64,000 nt of DNA. It comes from Apostichopus japonicus (taxonomy: Eukaryota > Echinodermata > Holothuroidea > Aspidochirotida > Stichopodidae). Within the stretch, counting starts at the first letter, position 1; each line of letters starts with the position of its first letter. The stretch spans positions 25,909,484 through 25,973,483 of the forward strand of contig NC_092564.1 in assembly GCF_037975245.1 (NCBI RefSeq), written 5' to 3'. The notes under the pieces were generated by a model that was not told the origin of the DNA, did no database searches, and saw nothing but the letters and a program-made list of their open reading frames with translations. The position numbers were made by a program, and so were the translations under genes. Below are positions 48,904-60,564 of the stretch, one piece after another.

Positions 48904-49437
48904 CTGCAGAAAGAGACCATAAAACATAAGAAAGTACAAAATTACAACTTGTTAAAAAATATCAAATAAACTAAGAAACATCAGGCCTACATTTGTCCCT
49001 CATAATCTTCTGTGTACATTCTTCACTATACCACATATTGCTCATGGAAAGCTGTAATTTAGAGAGAGAAAGTCTGGCTTATGGTCACACTAAGAACATG
49101 CACACAGACTTAGGCGACATTTTAACGGCTACATCGACTGTGACAGTGTTGTATAGGCCTTTAGTTGAGTGACAATATCTTTTATGAAGAACACTGAATG
49201 GTTTGTAGACACAATAACTAACAACAGATCTTTTACTGGAATAATTTGCATACCAATGGTATGCAAATTGAATAATTTGCATACCAATGGATCATATGCA
49301 GTGAACAGCAGTGGCTACTACTTTAAAAGATGAGATCTAAAAGTTATAGTTGAATCTACCAAATTAAAGAAATCGAATTCTTAATTAAATGAATTAATGA
49401 AGTTACATTTAATTAAATGAAATGAGTTACACATTAC

Positions 49438-49507
49438 CACACATTGTCAGTACTGTCTTAAATTCATCTTCAAGGATCTGTAGAACTCGTTTAACGCCTT
49501 CTTTTCT
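49438..49507 (-). CDS. Oxidase exon 7
   Basis: Encodes RKEGVKRVLQILEDEF then KTVLTMC, matching the late helix of the family (GV-x-x-VL-x-IL-x-x-EF). The acceptor ttcatcag and phase 1 end fit the neighbours. Confidence 0.85.
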
Positions 49508-50032
49508 CTGATGAAAAAAAGAAGAAAAAACAAGAAATTGGGGAATGTCGACAATAACACTGTCATTCAATGAATTTTCTGCGTGAAAACACATTCTTTT
49601 ATAAAAATTAACCAATGGCATCCAGTTTTGAATTTCAGAAATTCCATACACAAAGACAGTACACAGGAAATAACAATACAGTTAGTTTTAATATCGGAAC
49701 AATGCTCTGTTACTCTTCTAACAATGTACGAAAGATTCAGCAGTTAGATCTAACATAACAAGAGAGATTACAATTACATCTCCGTATGCAAATAAGAAAT
49801 CTGCTTTAAATTTTTGCTCTGAATTGGTCTAAAGTACCAATTGACCAATTGACAAACAGCTCCCACCATGTACAGTTTCACCTAAAAAATTTGATTAAAG
49901 AATTTTCTTGTAGACTGCTCGTGTACATGAGACTGACATCACACATTTCTGTTGTTTATAACTTCAACTGGCTTGTGAAAATCTGAGGAGGCTGAGTACT
50001 GAAATGACGGTAGCAAATGAATTATATAAAAA

Positions 50033-50272
50033 GGGAGTGTTAGCTCAGTTGTTAACGCTGGTGCCTTTCAATCATAAGGTCCCGAGTTTGAGTCACTCAA
50101 AGATTAATGTATGTGGTCCAGTTACAGAGTTGTGACAATTGACAATTCATAATCATGGACGTTAAAATATGAATCTAAGAGACCGACTTCGGTCAGCTTG
50201 TGGCTTTGATAAGCCAATGATGGCTTCTTCGCGAGTTCCTGCTTGCAGGAGGATCTAAAAATACATACATAC
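50033..50272 (+). mobile_element. tRNA-derived SINE of a second family, in oxidase intron 6
   Basis: The head has an A-box-like tgttagctcagttgttaac and a B-box-like gagtttgagtc about 40 bases later. An unrelated body follows, and a tail with (CATA)n repeats. The head resembles a tRNA but its T-arm is imperfect, so a functional tRNA is unlikely. Confidence 0.6.
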
Positions 50273-50504
50273 ATGCATAAAACAGACCTTTTTGCCTGGA
50301 AGGTAGTCATTTTATGATGCATGTGGAGAAAGCTGAATGGCTTTTACCAGTCACTTCACCCTCTGTACTGGCAAATCAATCTAACAGTTTTACTCTTTCA
50401 AAATTGTTAATAACAAAGATTGGAGTCTTGTAGAAATCAGAGAGGAAATTCCGAATCCATTAACAGGTTTCAAGACTCCCAAACAATTCTTTTCCGGGCC
50501 TTAC

Positions 50505-50666
50505 CTTGACTGCTAAACCCCACAAGACTGGACGACCAATGAAAACAGCCCTCGCTCCCAAGGCCAGGGCTTTGACTACGTCACTGCCAAATCTGATTTC
50601 TCCATCTAAATAAACCTCGATCTTACTGCCCTTCACAGCTTCAAGAACCTCTGGTAGAGCAAACAG
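50505..50666 (-). CDS. Oxidase exon 6, FMN phosphate-binding region
   Basis: Encodes [20 protein letters not shown], then [20 protein letters not shown] and [16 protein letters not shown]-x-x-R-x-G-x-D and GR-P bind the FMN phosphate in this family. This is the best-conserved exon of the gene. Confidence 0.9.
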
Positions 50667-51075
50667 CTGAAAGAAGAGGATATTAAAGTAGAGTTTGTCG
50701 TCAGTTGAACTCAAATGATCTTTGACCTCCACAGAACACACCAGGGTTCATTTGTCACTCAGGTACATCTACGTTCCATGTATGATGTTCATCCAAGCTT
50801 TGCTTTTGGAGTTGTCTCAAGACATTGACCAATTGTTTACCTCACATGAACTTTGACCTTCAAAGAATAAGGATGTTGTACAGGACTCATAAGGGGGAAT
50901 AGACATACCAAAGGGAGACAATCTTTACATGCCAATTTGTCACACACATATGCAGTCCCATGTATATTATAACACCATAACAGTATGAAAATTGCATTTA
51001 ATAAAAAATTAAATTGAAAATTTTTCTTTCTTTGCCAGGATTGAATAACATTCTGCTGCACCTAAATTTGTTGTG

Positions 51076-51690
51076 GTCATTTGTATTTGTGAATATTCAT
51101 AACTAGGACTGATCAAAAAAATAATCTCTGTCATTTGTGAATATTCATAACTAGGACTGATCAAAAAAATAATCTGTCATTTGTGAATATTCCAAACTAG
51201 GACTGATCAAAGAAATAATCTCTGTCATTTGTGACTATTCATAACTAGGACTGATCAAAAAAATAATCTGTCATTTGTGAATATTCCAAACTAGGACTGA
51301 TCAAAGAAATAATCTCTGTCATTTGTGACTATTCATAACTAGGACTGATCAAAGAAATATTCACTGTCATTTGTGAATATTCATAACTAGGACTGATCAA
51401 AAAAATAATCTCTGTCATTTGTGAATATTCATAACTAGGACTGATCAAAAAAATAATCTGTCATTTGTGAATATTAATATCTAGGACTGATCAAAAATAT
51501 AATTTCTGTAATTTGTGAATGTTCATAACTAGGACTGATCAAAAAAATAATCTCTGTTATTTGTGAATATTCATAACTAGGACTGATCAAGAAAATAATC
51601 TCTGTCATTTAAGAATATTCATAACTAGGACTGATCAAAAAAATAATCTCTGTCATTTGTGAATATTCATAACTAGGACTGATCTCTGTG
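51076..51690. repeat. 46-48-bp minisatellite abutting oxidase exon 5
   Basis: About 13 units of tcatttgtgaatattcataa followed by ctaggactgatcaaaaaaat. The last unit ends about 15 bases before the exon 5 donor at 51705, so the array fills most of intron 5. Confidence 0.9.
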
Positions 51691-51705
51691 ATTAGCCAAA
51701 CTCAC

Positions 51706-51797
51706 AGGAGGTTGAACTCCAGGCAGCTGACGTCCTCCATGGCAAGACACAATTATAGCATCGACTCCGGCTTTTACCGCAAGCTTGGCTGCTTTGG
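51706..51797 (-). CDS. Oxidase exon 5, active-site histidine
   Basis: Encodes AKAAKLAVKAGVDAIIVSCH then GGRQLPGVQPP. The His in SCHGGRQL is the family's catalytic base and the Arg contacts the substrate carboxylate. Cys replaces the usual Asn before it, and Pro replaces the Asp after RQL. The donor CCT|gtgagt is phase 0. Confidence 0.88.
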
Positions 51798-52618
51798 CTT
51801 TTGGAAACATAAAATGCAAGAAAACCAATTGAGCGGTTAGATGAAATTTACAAATGATTAAAACACACAGTTTGATGAAGTTGTCTTCTCCCACTTGCAA
51901 CCGAAGGGTCATGCATAGTCAAGTACAGCATGTAGCATCAAGAAATTACTATGAATTAGCTTTACCGGTAAGCTAGGAGCTGTGAGGAATTCACTTTCAA
52001 CAAATACAGTAAATATCAGGAAACTAAGGACTACCAGAGGTGTAGCCAAAATCAGGGTGACTTAGAAAGTTCCACTCTAATAACTAGATCTGAAGATACT
52101 TTGGGTATGAGCATGAGAGAGGAGGGCAGTAGGCTAGAATAGGGCAGTCGGATAGAATAGCCCACTCATTGAGAGGACAGTGCTAAAAGGTCTATACCAA
52201 TTTGCCTAGAAATGAAAGAGGGAGACAGGGAAGTGAGGAGTAAAAGTCAACTGTTTTGTTGCCAATGATGCATTAAGGTCATTTTGTCACCTTGTGAATG
52301 AAGTTGCATCATATGTTGATTTGCATTTCAAGCATTGTCTTTTAATATATGCATGCATATATATCCACACATTTCACTAAAACCGCAGTGAATATTACAC
52401 TGAGGCTGACTTGAGCACATAGAGCTGTTGCCAGGTACTTCAAAGACATGAAAATGAGAGATTTGAAAATCTACGTTTTGGTAATAGAACACAGTATTAG
52501 GCAGAATCAAAATGAAAAGCTGCAGCAGCTGCAAACATCATCCTGCTCAGGTCAAATGAATCAATACAAAACAACATGAATTATCTCTTAAGACCAGCAC
52601 AATAGATTCCTAAAGACC

Positions 52619-52944
52619 TTAAAGGGAGTGAAGACTGGCGCACAAAGGTGTAACTGAAGTGTTAGACCCCACCATCGATCCCAGAAAATACACACACAAC
52701 TTGCTACCGTCGGTAATAAGACACTAGTGTTCAGTCAATACATGCAGTTAGCGGTCAATACCCACAACACAGTATACATACCAGCGATGGACATCTCAGG
52801 TCTAGATAAAAGATAACAAGGTGTCAGGTTTCATTACTGTCTGCATTTTGTAGCGACAAGAAAAAAACTTCACTTGCAAGCAACAGAAAGTTAACTTTTT
52901 CAGAGGGCGGCACGCGGTTTGGGGCGAGTCTTCAATGCCTTTAA
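52619..52944. mobile_element. Short inverted-repeat element, copy 2, in oxidase intron 4
   Basis: The left end ttaaagggagtgaagact and the right end agtcttcaatgcctttaa are imperfect inverted repeats. The interior matches 17331-17678 over its full length. A TTA or TWA target would suit PIF/Harbinger, but I cannot decide the superfamily. Confidence 0.75.
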
Positions 52945-53206
52945 AGCCACCACGATGCAATTGATACTGTAGCCCCCTCAACCATCCTAGTTTGACATGG
53001 TACGTAAATACCTCTGCCTTGTTTGTGTGTTACTTAACTCACAAAAAACAGTTTAACAAATTTTGAAGCTTCAGGTAAGAATATAGCGATTCTATTCATT
53101 ACTGACATAACTTGAACCACAGTAAATGCTTGGCACATCCTTAAAATTTTCTGTATCAAAGTTATCATAAGCCTCCAACAAAGGGAAGAACAAACCTCAA
53201 CCATAC

Positions 53207-53391
53207 CTGTTAAAATCCCTTTTAACACAATAGGAAGCTTGGTTTGACCTTTCAGCCAAGCTAGGTCCTCCCATGTAGGTGCACAGAAGGCTTCGAAATA
53301 CGCCGTACCATCAGATGGATTCCACAACTCGTGATCGCTGTACTTCCTACTTTCTCGTGCTTTACCTTTGAGGTACGCTACATTTGGAGAT
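53207..53391 (-). CDS. Oxidase exon 4
   Basis: Encodes SPNVAYLKGKARESRKYS, the variable loop, then APTWEDLAWLKGQTKLPIV and LKGILT. WEDL-x-WL and LPIV-x-KGI are family motifs; the Lys contacts FMN. Confidence 0.88.
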
Positions 53392-53794
53392 CTGAAGGAA
53401 GCAACATGTAAAAGACACAAGTTTCTACTTTTAACGATGTCTAAACCAGAAAGCTCACAGGCTTATAGTGATTCCTTGCCAAATATACTTGGAAAGCTGA
53501 AAGTAGCAATGCATCCATTGGAAGCATAACTTACTCATTTTCGAATTTCTAACAAAATAGGGTCATTTACCATTATTCTAGCTGCTGCAATGAAAGGTAC
53601 GGGTTATACTAAGAAGACACAGAAAACCCAAAAAGACAAATGAATTAGTGATGATTTCTGGCATAGTTCATATGATCATATTTAATTAGATCACGGCAGT
53701 CACGACACCCACTTTTGACCATTGCTGAATTCATGTGACCAGCAAGGTTCTTGCACTCGAGTTTTTTTGACTAAACAACAACAACAATACTTAC

Positions 53795-54071
53795 ATAGTT
53801 ATTGTCATTTCACTTGGTACAATCTGTTCATCGACTTCTTCCCCTCTCCCACTGCTAGAAATGTAGTCGACTGGTGAATCCGCTGTCACCACGATAGCCT
53901 TAAATCCATACTTTTCTGCATTCCTCACAATGTGAAGGGTGTTCCGTTTGTCTTTGAAGAGGTACGTCTGTGCCCAGTGGAGCCCATTTGGGGGTACTTT
54001 ACTGCCAAATTCATCAATTCTTAGGTTTGATACTGATGAATATATCATAAGAGTACCAAGTTCTGCTGCAG
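53795..54071 (-). CDS. Oxidase exon 3
   Basis: Encodes AAELGTLMIYSSVSNLRIDE, then HWAQTYLFKDKRNT and YGFKAIVVTADSPV. The Tyr of QTYLFKD aligns with the substrate-contacting Tyr129 of glycolate oxidase, and TADSP with the catalytic-centre Asp157. The usual Arg 7 residues after that Asp is not in place; the segment is ISSSGRGEE instead. Confidence 0.88.
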
Positions 54072-55311
54072 CTGTTAAGAAAAAATGATCGGCTCAATTT
54101 TACTGGAATGTTCATCATCGACATAGAAAAAAATGCTTCGTTTTAAATTACAAACGTGGATCTACAGCAGAAAGTAAAAGTTTAAAGGAATTGTCTGGTG
54201 GAAGATGTTTATACATTGTCCTTGTAGTTCTTATTTTACTCTTTCTAACCAAGTGAAATTTTCCACATTCTACATTTTCTTCTTGTAGAAATCTGGTTTT
54301 CAAATTCACCAGTTTCTCACCAAAAGCACCGTTTGTTTGAACGCATCAATTTGGTGATTGACGTAGTGCAGGCAAATAGGCAAAACGAGCGACTTGAAGT
54401 TAGCACCTCTATTTCCGCAGCAAATACACTCTCGTGTGTACACGCACACAGGTGATTGCCTATTACATATTACGTACATATCGCGAACGTATTCAGCCTA
54501 CATACCCAGTTGGTAACGTACATAGCGTTGCACGTAATACACTCTCACACTCAAACCACAGTTCGTAAACTGTTCTTCGAAATCGCTGAAATAAAATTCA
54601 CGGATCAACTTTACAGTAAAAGGAAACTTGAAGTATTTGGAACACCGAAAGATGAAACTTGGCGGAATCAATGTCAGAGCAGAGTGTAGCACCGAGAAGC
54701 TAAGGCTTCGCAGAACTGTCCGATTGTAAACGTTAGAGTAGCCTACATGCAAACATTCTTCGCATTGGAGCTGTACATCGCAATGTAAACAACAAAGAGT
54801 CTGCTGATCAAACTTATCTTGTGTTACACAAAGACCACGAAACCACCGATCTACTACATATATGGCGGCTTAGGGAGTTTTTGAAAACACATCTTATTTA
54901 TAAGAAATTTCACGGAATATTAAGGAAGGAATTAATTTGTATACAAACACGGTTTTTGTTGTGATTACTGTAGGTAATGTGCGGAGCGTGGGTTATGTCG
55001 CAATCTGCATTTGCGAAGATGACGTCACGTTCGGTACTGTTCAAATCATATTTGAAATGTCTATCCTTAACGATTAAAAAACTGTTTCTCTGTCAAACGC
55101 AACAGTAGTGTTCTCATACTTTGACAACATTTTTAGAAAAACATTTATCGTTTTTTAAGGTAACTTCTTAGGGCTACCAGACAATCTTTTTAACTACTGC
55201 CTTGAAGTCTTTTTATTTATATTGTGCTTACAAGCCGAGGTGTCAGTCTCACACACATAACATCACCATTCTAACGATCGGTTTTGCATTCAGTAAGGAA
55301 TCAAAAGAGAG

Positions 55312-55612
55312 TGTGGTGGCCAATTGGCTAAGGCGTAGGACTCGTGATCCAAGAATTGCTGGTTCCATTCCTGCCTAGTTCATTACGTTGTGTCCTTGGG
55401 CAAGATGCTTTATCTCACTTGCCTCTCTCCACCCAGGGGTTAAATGGGTACCTGTGAGGTAACTTGTCATTGAGCGCAGTATATAACTGCAGCCGCCTGG
55501 AGGGATTGTCTCTGGGGCAGGTTATCATTGACCAGGGGTAATATAACGTCTGTAAAGCAATTTGAGACCTATCGCTGGTGTAAAGCGCTATATAAATATC
55601 AAATATTATTAC
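55312..55612 (+). mobile_element. tRNA-derived SINE of a third family, in oxidase intron 2
   Basis: The tRNA-like head has ggccaattggctaaggcg (A box) and ctggttccattcctgcc (B box). A CORE-like segment ccttgggcaagatgctttat follows, and the 3' end is gtaaagcgctatataaatat. This is a common plan in invertebrate SINEs. It ends about 25 bases from the exon 2 donor. Confidence 0.8.
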
Positions 55613-55636
55613 ATTAAAGCGAGCAATCATTAAAAC

Positions 55637-55794
55637 CTTGTGCAGTAAGGATATCCCCGTCTGGAGGTGCTACCACTGCTTGGTCTGCTGTCGGCGCTAT
55701 GCATATTGGGATCCTGATTGGCTGTCCTAGAAGTGTTGTCCAGGTGCTTGGAAAAGGCTGACGGGCTGTGAGGACATTTGGTTGAAGCCAATAT
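55637..55794 (-). CDS. Oxidase exon 2
   Basis: Encodes YWLQPNVLTARQPFPSTWTT, then LLGQPIRIPICIAPTADQAV and VAPPDGDILTAQ. LGQ-x-x-x-x-PI-x-x-AP is the family's FMN-proximal strand. The acceptor ccctacacag and the phases fit. Confidence 0.88.
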
Positions 55795-56457
55795 CTGTGT
55801 AGGGAGAAAGTTTATGTATGGTGGAGTCAGATAACGTTACATTGCAATTCCCTTACCTCATTGTACATATGTATAACTGTGATATAGATTTGTAGAGCTA
55901 CCCTGATAGAAGTTGTAGTTCCCACTGTTGCTAGATCATTTGTAACCAAACTTTACCGTAATTTTTTTTTTATTGACACAGCCTCAGTGAAAGTGGCTGA
56001 AAATTGATACAGTAAATAATAAGTGTCATTGTCTATTTCGAGCCATATTCACGGGCCATTAACTAGAATTATACAGTACTTTTCAACAGATAAAAACAGT
56101 GAGGGGAACTTTTATTCCCCATGATTCTAGCATTTGATTGACTTGAGCCCTTCCAAAGATTAAATCTTGTTACTCACTCTGATGAACTCTGGACAAAAGA
56201 TCAATAAAATTACATAGTTGAAGGTCAGAAATTAATGTACTGAGAAAATCTGATACCTTGTCACTTCTGTTGTCCTCTTAAACTACACTATTTTTGCTAT
56301 CAGCATTGCAAAGTTACCATACTGCATCAAGCAAGATATACCTATGCATAACTACAAGGGTGTTTTAAAGGTATAACTTCAGTGAATACCGGGGTATCAT
56401 CTGAGGTAACTTAGTCATCTATCAAATTCAAAACAAAAAAAGTTTAGCTTAGGCAAC

Positions 56458-56612
56458 CTGTTGAAAGCCTTTTGCATTTCTCTCCTAGTGCGTTTATCTC
56501 CAAATGTGATGTACGTGACTGCAAAGCCTAGCCCTCTCTCTGGAAGTTTCTGAATAGCAACTTCTTCAAACTCTTGTAAACTCTTCAGTTTTATTAACGT
56601 CGAATCTGCCAT
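56458..56612 (-). CDS. Oxidase exon 1, start
   Basis: ATG at 56612 opens MADSTLIKLKSLQEFEEVAI, then QKLPERGLGFAVTYITFGDK. It lines up with the HAO start (x-L-x-x-F-E-x-x-A-x-x-x-LP), with the Tyr of VTYITFG near the substrate-contacting Tyr24. The exon ends in phase 2 at CAG|gttgcc, a weak donor. The usual YDYY-x-SGA motif is changed. Confidence 0.8.
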
Positions 56613-56782
56613 TTGCAAACGTTCCCCTTCGTTACGAGTTAAAGTTAGGCTTACGTCTAGGGTAACGTTAGAATTTAACAAGGCAGCCTAGTCTCACTCT
56701 CAGCATCACATCTAGCCTAACGTTAGTCCTGCTCGCAATTCTTATGATCTGTTTACATCTGTCCTTGTACGTTCACCAAGCC

Positions 56783-56843
56783 TAGTAGTAGTAGCAGGGA
56801 GCTGCTACTCTAACGTTAGAGGAGCAGCTCCCTGGTAGTAGTA
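56783..56843. repeat. Foldback repeat in the oxidase 5' flank
   Basis: Arms of about 25 bases around taacgtta: tagtagtagcagggagctgc on the left, and the inverse with four mismatches on the right. A related perfect hairpin lies at 58366-58393. Confidence 0.75.
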
Positions 56844-57086
56844 CCTTGACCTTCTGCACTGCCAGCTAGTATCAATAATAATATCAAACAGACGACACCG
56901 AAGTTTAGAACTCTGGGACGCCAAATGAGCAACTAATGTGTACATATTATTGCTAGTCACTTTGGGTCTTGATTTCAGAAATCTATACCACAGCAATGAA
57001 CAATGTCAAGTTAGGCCTCTAATATACAATCAACTTATCTTATACAACCGACCATTCAAGTCGCTCGCCCCCCGAAATAGATTAAA

Positions 57087-57204
57087 ATGGCCCTGGGAGA
57101 GCCGATCTCGATGGGCGGTAAAAATCCACTCAATCTGACGGCTGCAATTAAGTCGCTCTTCACCACCGCTACACCCCGCTACTATAAGAACTATGGTTCA
57201 AGTG
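57087..57204 (+). CDS. Possible first coding exon, product not recognised
   Basis: ATG at 57087 in good context (aaaATGG) opens MALGEPISMGGKNPLNLTAA then IKSLFTTATPRYYKNYGSS, protein-like in composition. A G|gtagca donor would end it in phase 1 at 57204. It starts 475 bases from the oxidase ATG on the other strand, so a shared promoter is possible. I found no second exon in the window. It may be spurious. Confidence 0.3.
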
Positions 57205-58719
57205 GTAGCATTCACTCTCCGCCACCACCCGGAAAAAACGCACTAATGGTTTTTTGCTTGACTGGGCCAAGAAGGGGATGGAGGGGGGGGGGGATCGGTT
57301 CAGGTCGTTATACAGCCTCTGTTGGCTTACAAACCGGGCGATCATGCATCTTTCCTGGGCCATAATAGATCACTGCTTATAGTGAGAATTTACAAGTTTC
57401 CGACAACTGTTTCCCGACAAATTTCATGATCTTACGGACAAAACTGAAAGATTTCCCCAACCTCTCTCTCTCTATTCCGACGGGCAATAGAAATTATTTC
57501 ACGGTCTAAAGCTTTACCCCCCCCCCCCCACCGCCAACAGCCCCATAATGAAGTCTCTTAGGGGAATGGGGCGTTGGGAATGCGCCAGGAGAAAAGAAGA
57601 GTGGGGTATGGTGAGGTGGTGCGAGGATTAGGAAAGACTCTTCGTATATGATATAAGTGTTCATATGATATTTCTCATATCATATATAGCTTATACAGAG
57701 ATTCGATTGACGGAAAATTTTCTCTCATTAAATATCACCTTGTCGGTTAACAATGATACAAATATACCATAGACTAGTCTTAATTATAAGATAAATATAA
57801 TTGTTCATATAAAAAAGAGAGCATGGGAACCGAACTTTACACATCCCGTATTCATCCAATGTTGAGGAATACAGTCAATTATCCGGCCTCACCCCACACC
57901 CTATACCGACAAAAGTGAACGGCTTGCTGTTCTGATAAAAAGGGTGTTTCATTTATACAAACATTTTTCTTTAAGAGTTACAAGTGTATAATAATAACAA
58001 TTTTTTTATGAAAATGTGAAGATCGTTCCAAATAATCTGATTTGATGGATAATCTGTTAAATCTAGGAAAAAAATCTGATATTTTCATTTTTATGAATCT
58101 GTTCTTAAGAAACCCAGTTTGCTGAAGCTTGTAACATACATTTACATTTTGTTTTACCGAAAGTATAACAACAGACGATATGCTGTGAACTGATATGCTG
58201 TGTGGGGGATTTCAAGATAACATTACCGTATGAACATGATATAATTAATGAAATAAATGAAATTACCACAAATCCTCTGTATTGAACAATATTAGAACTG
58301 TTATGATCGGTTTTTAAAAAGAAAAAAAATTAGGGGTCCAGCTTCCAGAGCACTGGTAGTGTCAGCAGGGAGTTGTTATGGAACAACTCCCTGGTTGGAC
58401 CATGTAAATCCATCTTACACAACAAGATAATGGAGATGGGCTAGAAAGATCACGTGTATGCCATGTGAGTGGTTGTCGTTCTGGCTTGAACTAGTTCTTT
58501 CTACGCTTTTATTAAAACAAAATAGCTTACCTGGTAGAAGGGGGTGCTGCAGTAGTCCCATGCAGCAATAGAGAATCTTTTTGGTTTACTTAATAATGTT
58601 AATAAATTAATAATTAAAAGAATAAATTGGATTTATCCAATTGATAGATTAGGCGTTTCAAGTGACCATCCCCCACCCATTAACCACACCCTCGACATGA
58701 ATGGGATTCCATGAAGACA
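57205..58719. other. Stretch without recognised exon
   Basis: Poly-G and poly-C runs near 57280 and 57518, AT-rich DNA, and one foldback motif at 58366-58393. Confidence 0.5.
58366..58393. repeat. Perfect 12-bp foldback hairpin
   Basis: cagggagttgtt, a four-base loop atgg, then aacaactccctg. It has the same core as the foldback at 56783-56843. Confidence 0.8.
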
Positions 58720-59980
58720 TATTGACTCAATCCCAGTTCCCTTACATCGAGACACAACTCGATCCACTCTCAACTCCAGTTCTCCACACATTGATCCACT
58801 CTCAATCCCAGTTCCCCTTATATCGAGACACAACTTGATCCACTCTCAACCCCAGTTCCCCTTACATCGAGACACAACTTGATCCACTCTCAAACCCAGT
58901 TCCCCTTATATCGAGACACAACTTGATCCACTCTCAACCCCAGTTCCCCTTACATCGAGACACTACTTGATCCACTCTCAAACCCAGTTCCCCTTATATC
59001 GAGACACAACTTGATCCACTCTCAACCCCAGTTCCCCTTACATCGAGACACAACTTGATCCACTCTCAATCCCAGTTCCCCTTACATCGAGACACAACTT
59101 GATCCACTCTCAACCCCAGTTCCCCTTACATCGAGACACAACTTGATCCACTCTCTACCCCAGTTCCCCTTACATCGAGACACAACTTGATCCACTCCCA
59201 TTTCCCATTACATCGAGACACAACTTGATCCACTCTCAATCCCAGTTCCCCTTATATCGAGACACAACTTGATCCACTCTCAACCCCAGTTCCCCTTACA
59301 TCGAGACACAACTTGATCCACTCTCAAACCCAGTTCCCCTTATATCGAGACACAACTTGATCCACTCTCAACCCCAGTTCCCCTTACATCGAGACACTAC
59401 TTGATCCACTCTCAAACCCAGTTCCCCTTATATCGAGACACAACTTGATCCACTCTCAACCCCAGTTCCCCTTACATCGAGACACAACTTGATCCACTCT
59501 CAATCCCAGTTCCCCTTACATCGAGACACAACTTGATCCACTCTCAACCCCAGTTCCCCTTACATCGAGACACAACTTGATCCACTCTCTACCCCAGTTC
59601 CCCTTACATCGAGACACAACTTGATCCACTCCCATTTCCCATTACATCGAGGTACAACTTGATCCACTCTCAACCCCAGTTCCCCTTACATCGAGACACA
59701 ACTTGATCCACTCTCTACCCCAGTTCCCTTACATCGAGACACAACTTGATCCACTCTCAACCCCAGTTCCCCTTATATCGAGACACAACTTGATCCACTC
59801 TCAACCCCAGTTCCCCTTACATCGAGACACAACTTGATCCACTCTCTACCCCAGTTCCCTTACATCGAGACACAACTTGATCCACTCTCAACCCCAGTTC
59901 CCCTTATATCGAGACACAACTTGATCCACTCTCAACCCCAGTTCCCCTTACAGCGAGACACAACTTGATCCACTCTCAAC
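58720..59980. repeat. 44-bp minisatellite, about 29 units, with 434-bp higher-order repeat
   Basis: The unit is acttgatccactctcaaccc followed by cagttccccttacatcgaga. Two rare variants (cactacttga at 58961 and 59395; cactcccatttcccatta at 59194 and 59628) recur exactly 434 bases apart, showing a block duplication. Confidence 0.95.
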
Positions 59981-60549
59981 TCTTCAAGTTCGGGGAGACT
60001 GGTGTTATGCATGAAAACCTCGCCAGCGAAAAAAAGGGCATCGGAAAAATTTGGAATACAATATGTCTTGAAATTAGGAAAGGTTATGCAACCTTTCTTC
60101 GAAAGACTTCAAAACGGACATTTAACTTTCATCTAAACATCTTTTCCATCACAGTAGGGAGGTATTATAAGACTCTTTTTACCCGGTAGTGAAGTGGAAT
60201 GGCGCCACCAATCCTACGCATGATCTTCAGCGGAATTAGAAAAGTCATGATTTTGGGCGAAACTAGAAGAAAATCATAAGGCTATAACAGCCTTACAAAA
60301 CTGTTAGCAAATCTGCAGGATTCTGTTTTTTAGGTAAGCTCAGTTGGGTAAAAATTTGCCCAACCTTGATACTTCTTTAACCAAGCGCTGGGCACGCATG
60401 CCTCCCTGCTCCAAGCTGGGAATAACAACATGAGTATAACAACAACAAAAACAACTAGCTTGTTTCACATATATATAGCAATTCTCATACACAGTTCAGT
60501 CATTGTAAAATGGTCAGATGCTGCTACTGAATGAAGTACATGAACTCAC
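59981..60549. other. Stretch without recognised exon
   Basis: May hold 3'UTR exons of the small gene at 60565. The open frame at 59965-60189 begins inside the minisatellite and has no support. Confidence 0.45.
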
Positions 60550-60564
60550 CTTTGGAATATCCAT

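Larger units (their letters stand above)
48845..56612 (-). other. Gene span: 2-hydroxyacid oxidase-like, eight exons, 385 residues
   Basis: All eight exons join in phase to a frame of 1158 bases. The product belongs to the FMN-dependent alpha-hydroxyacid oxidase family (glycolate oxidase / HAO), TIM-barrel enzymes that oxidise 2-hydroxy acids to 2-oxo acids with hydrogen peroxide formation. Residues that align with known FMN or substrate contacts include the Tyr in QTYLFKD, Asp in TADSP, Lys in LPIVLKGIL, the catalytic His and the Arg in CHGGRQL, and Arg in DGEIRFGSD. Deviations are SCHGGRQLP where SNHGGRQLD is usual, a rearranged loop 4, and a C-terminus SLF with no peroxisomal SKL-type signal. 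Human HAO1 has 370 residues. It could be a divergent or specialised paralogue. Confidence 0.85.
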
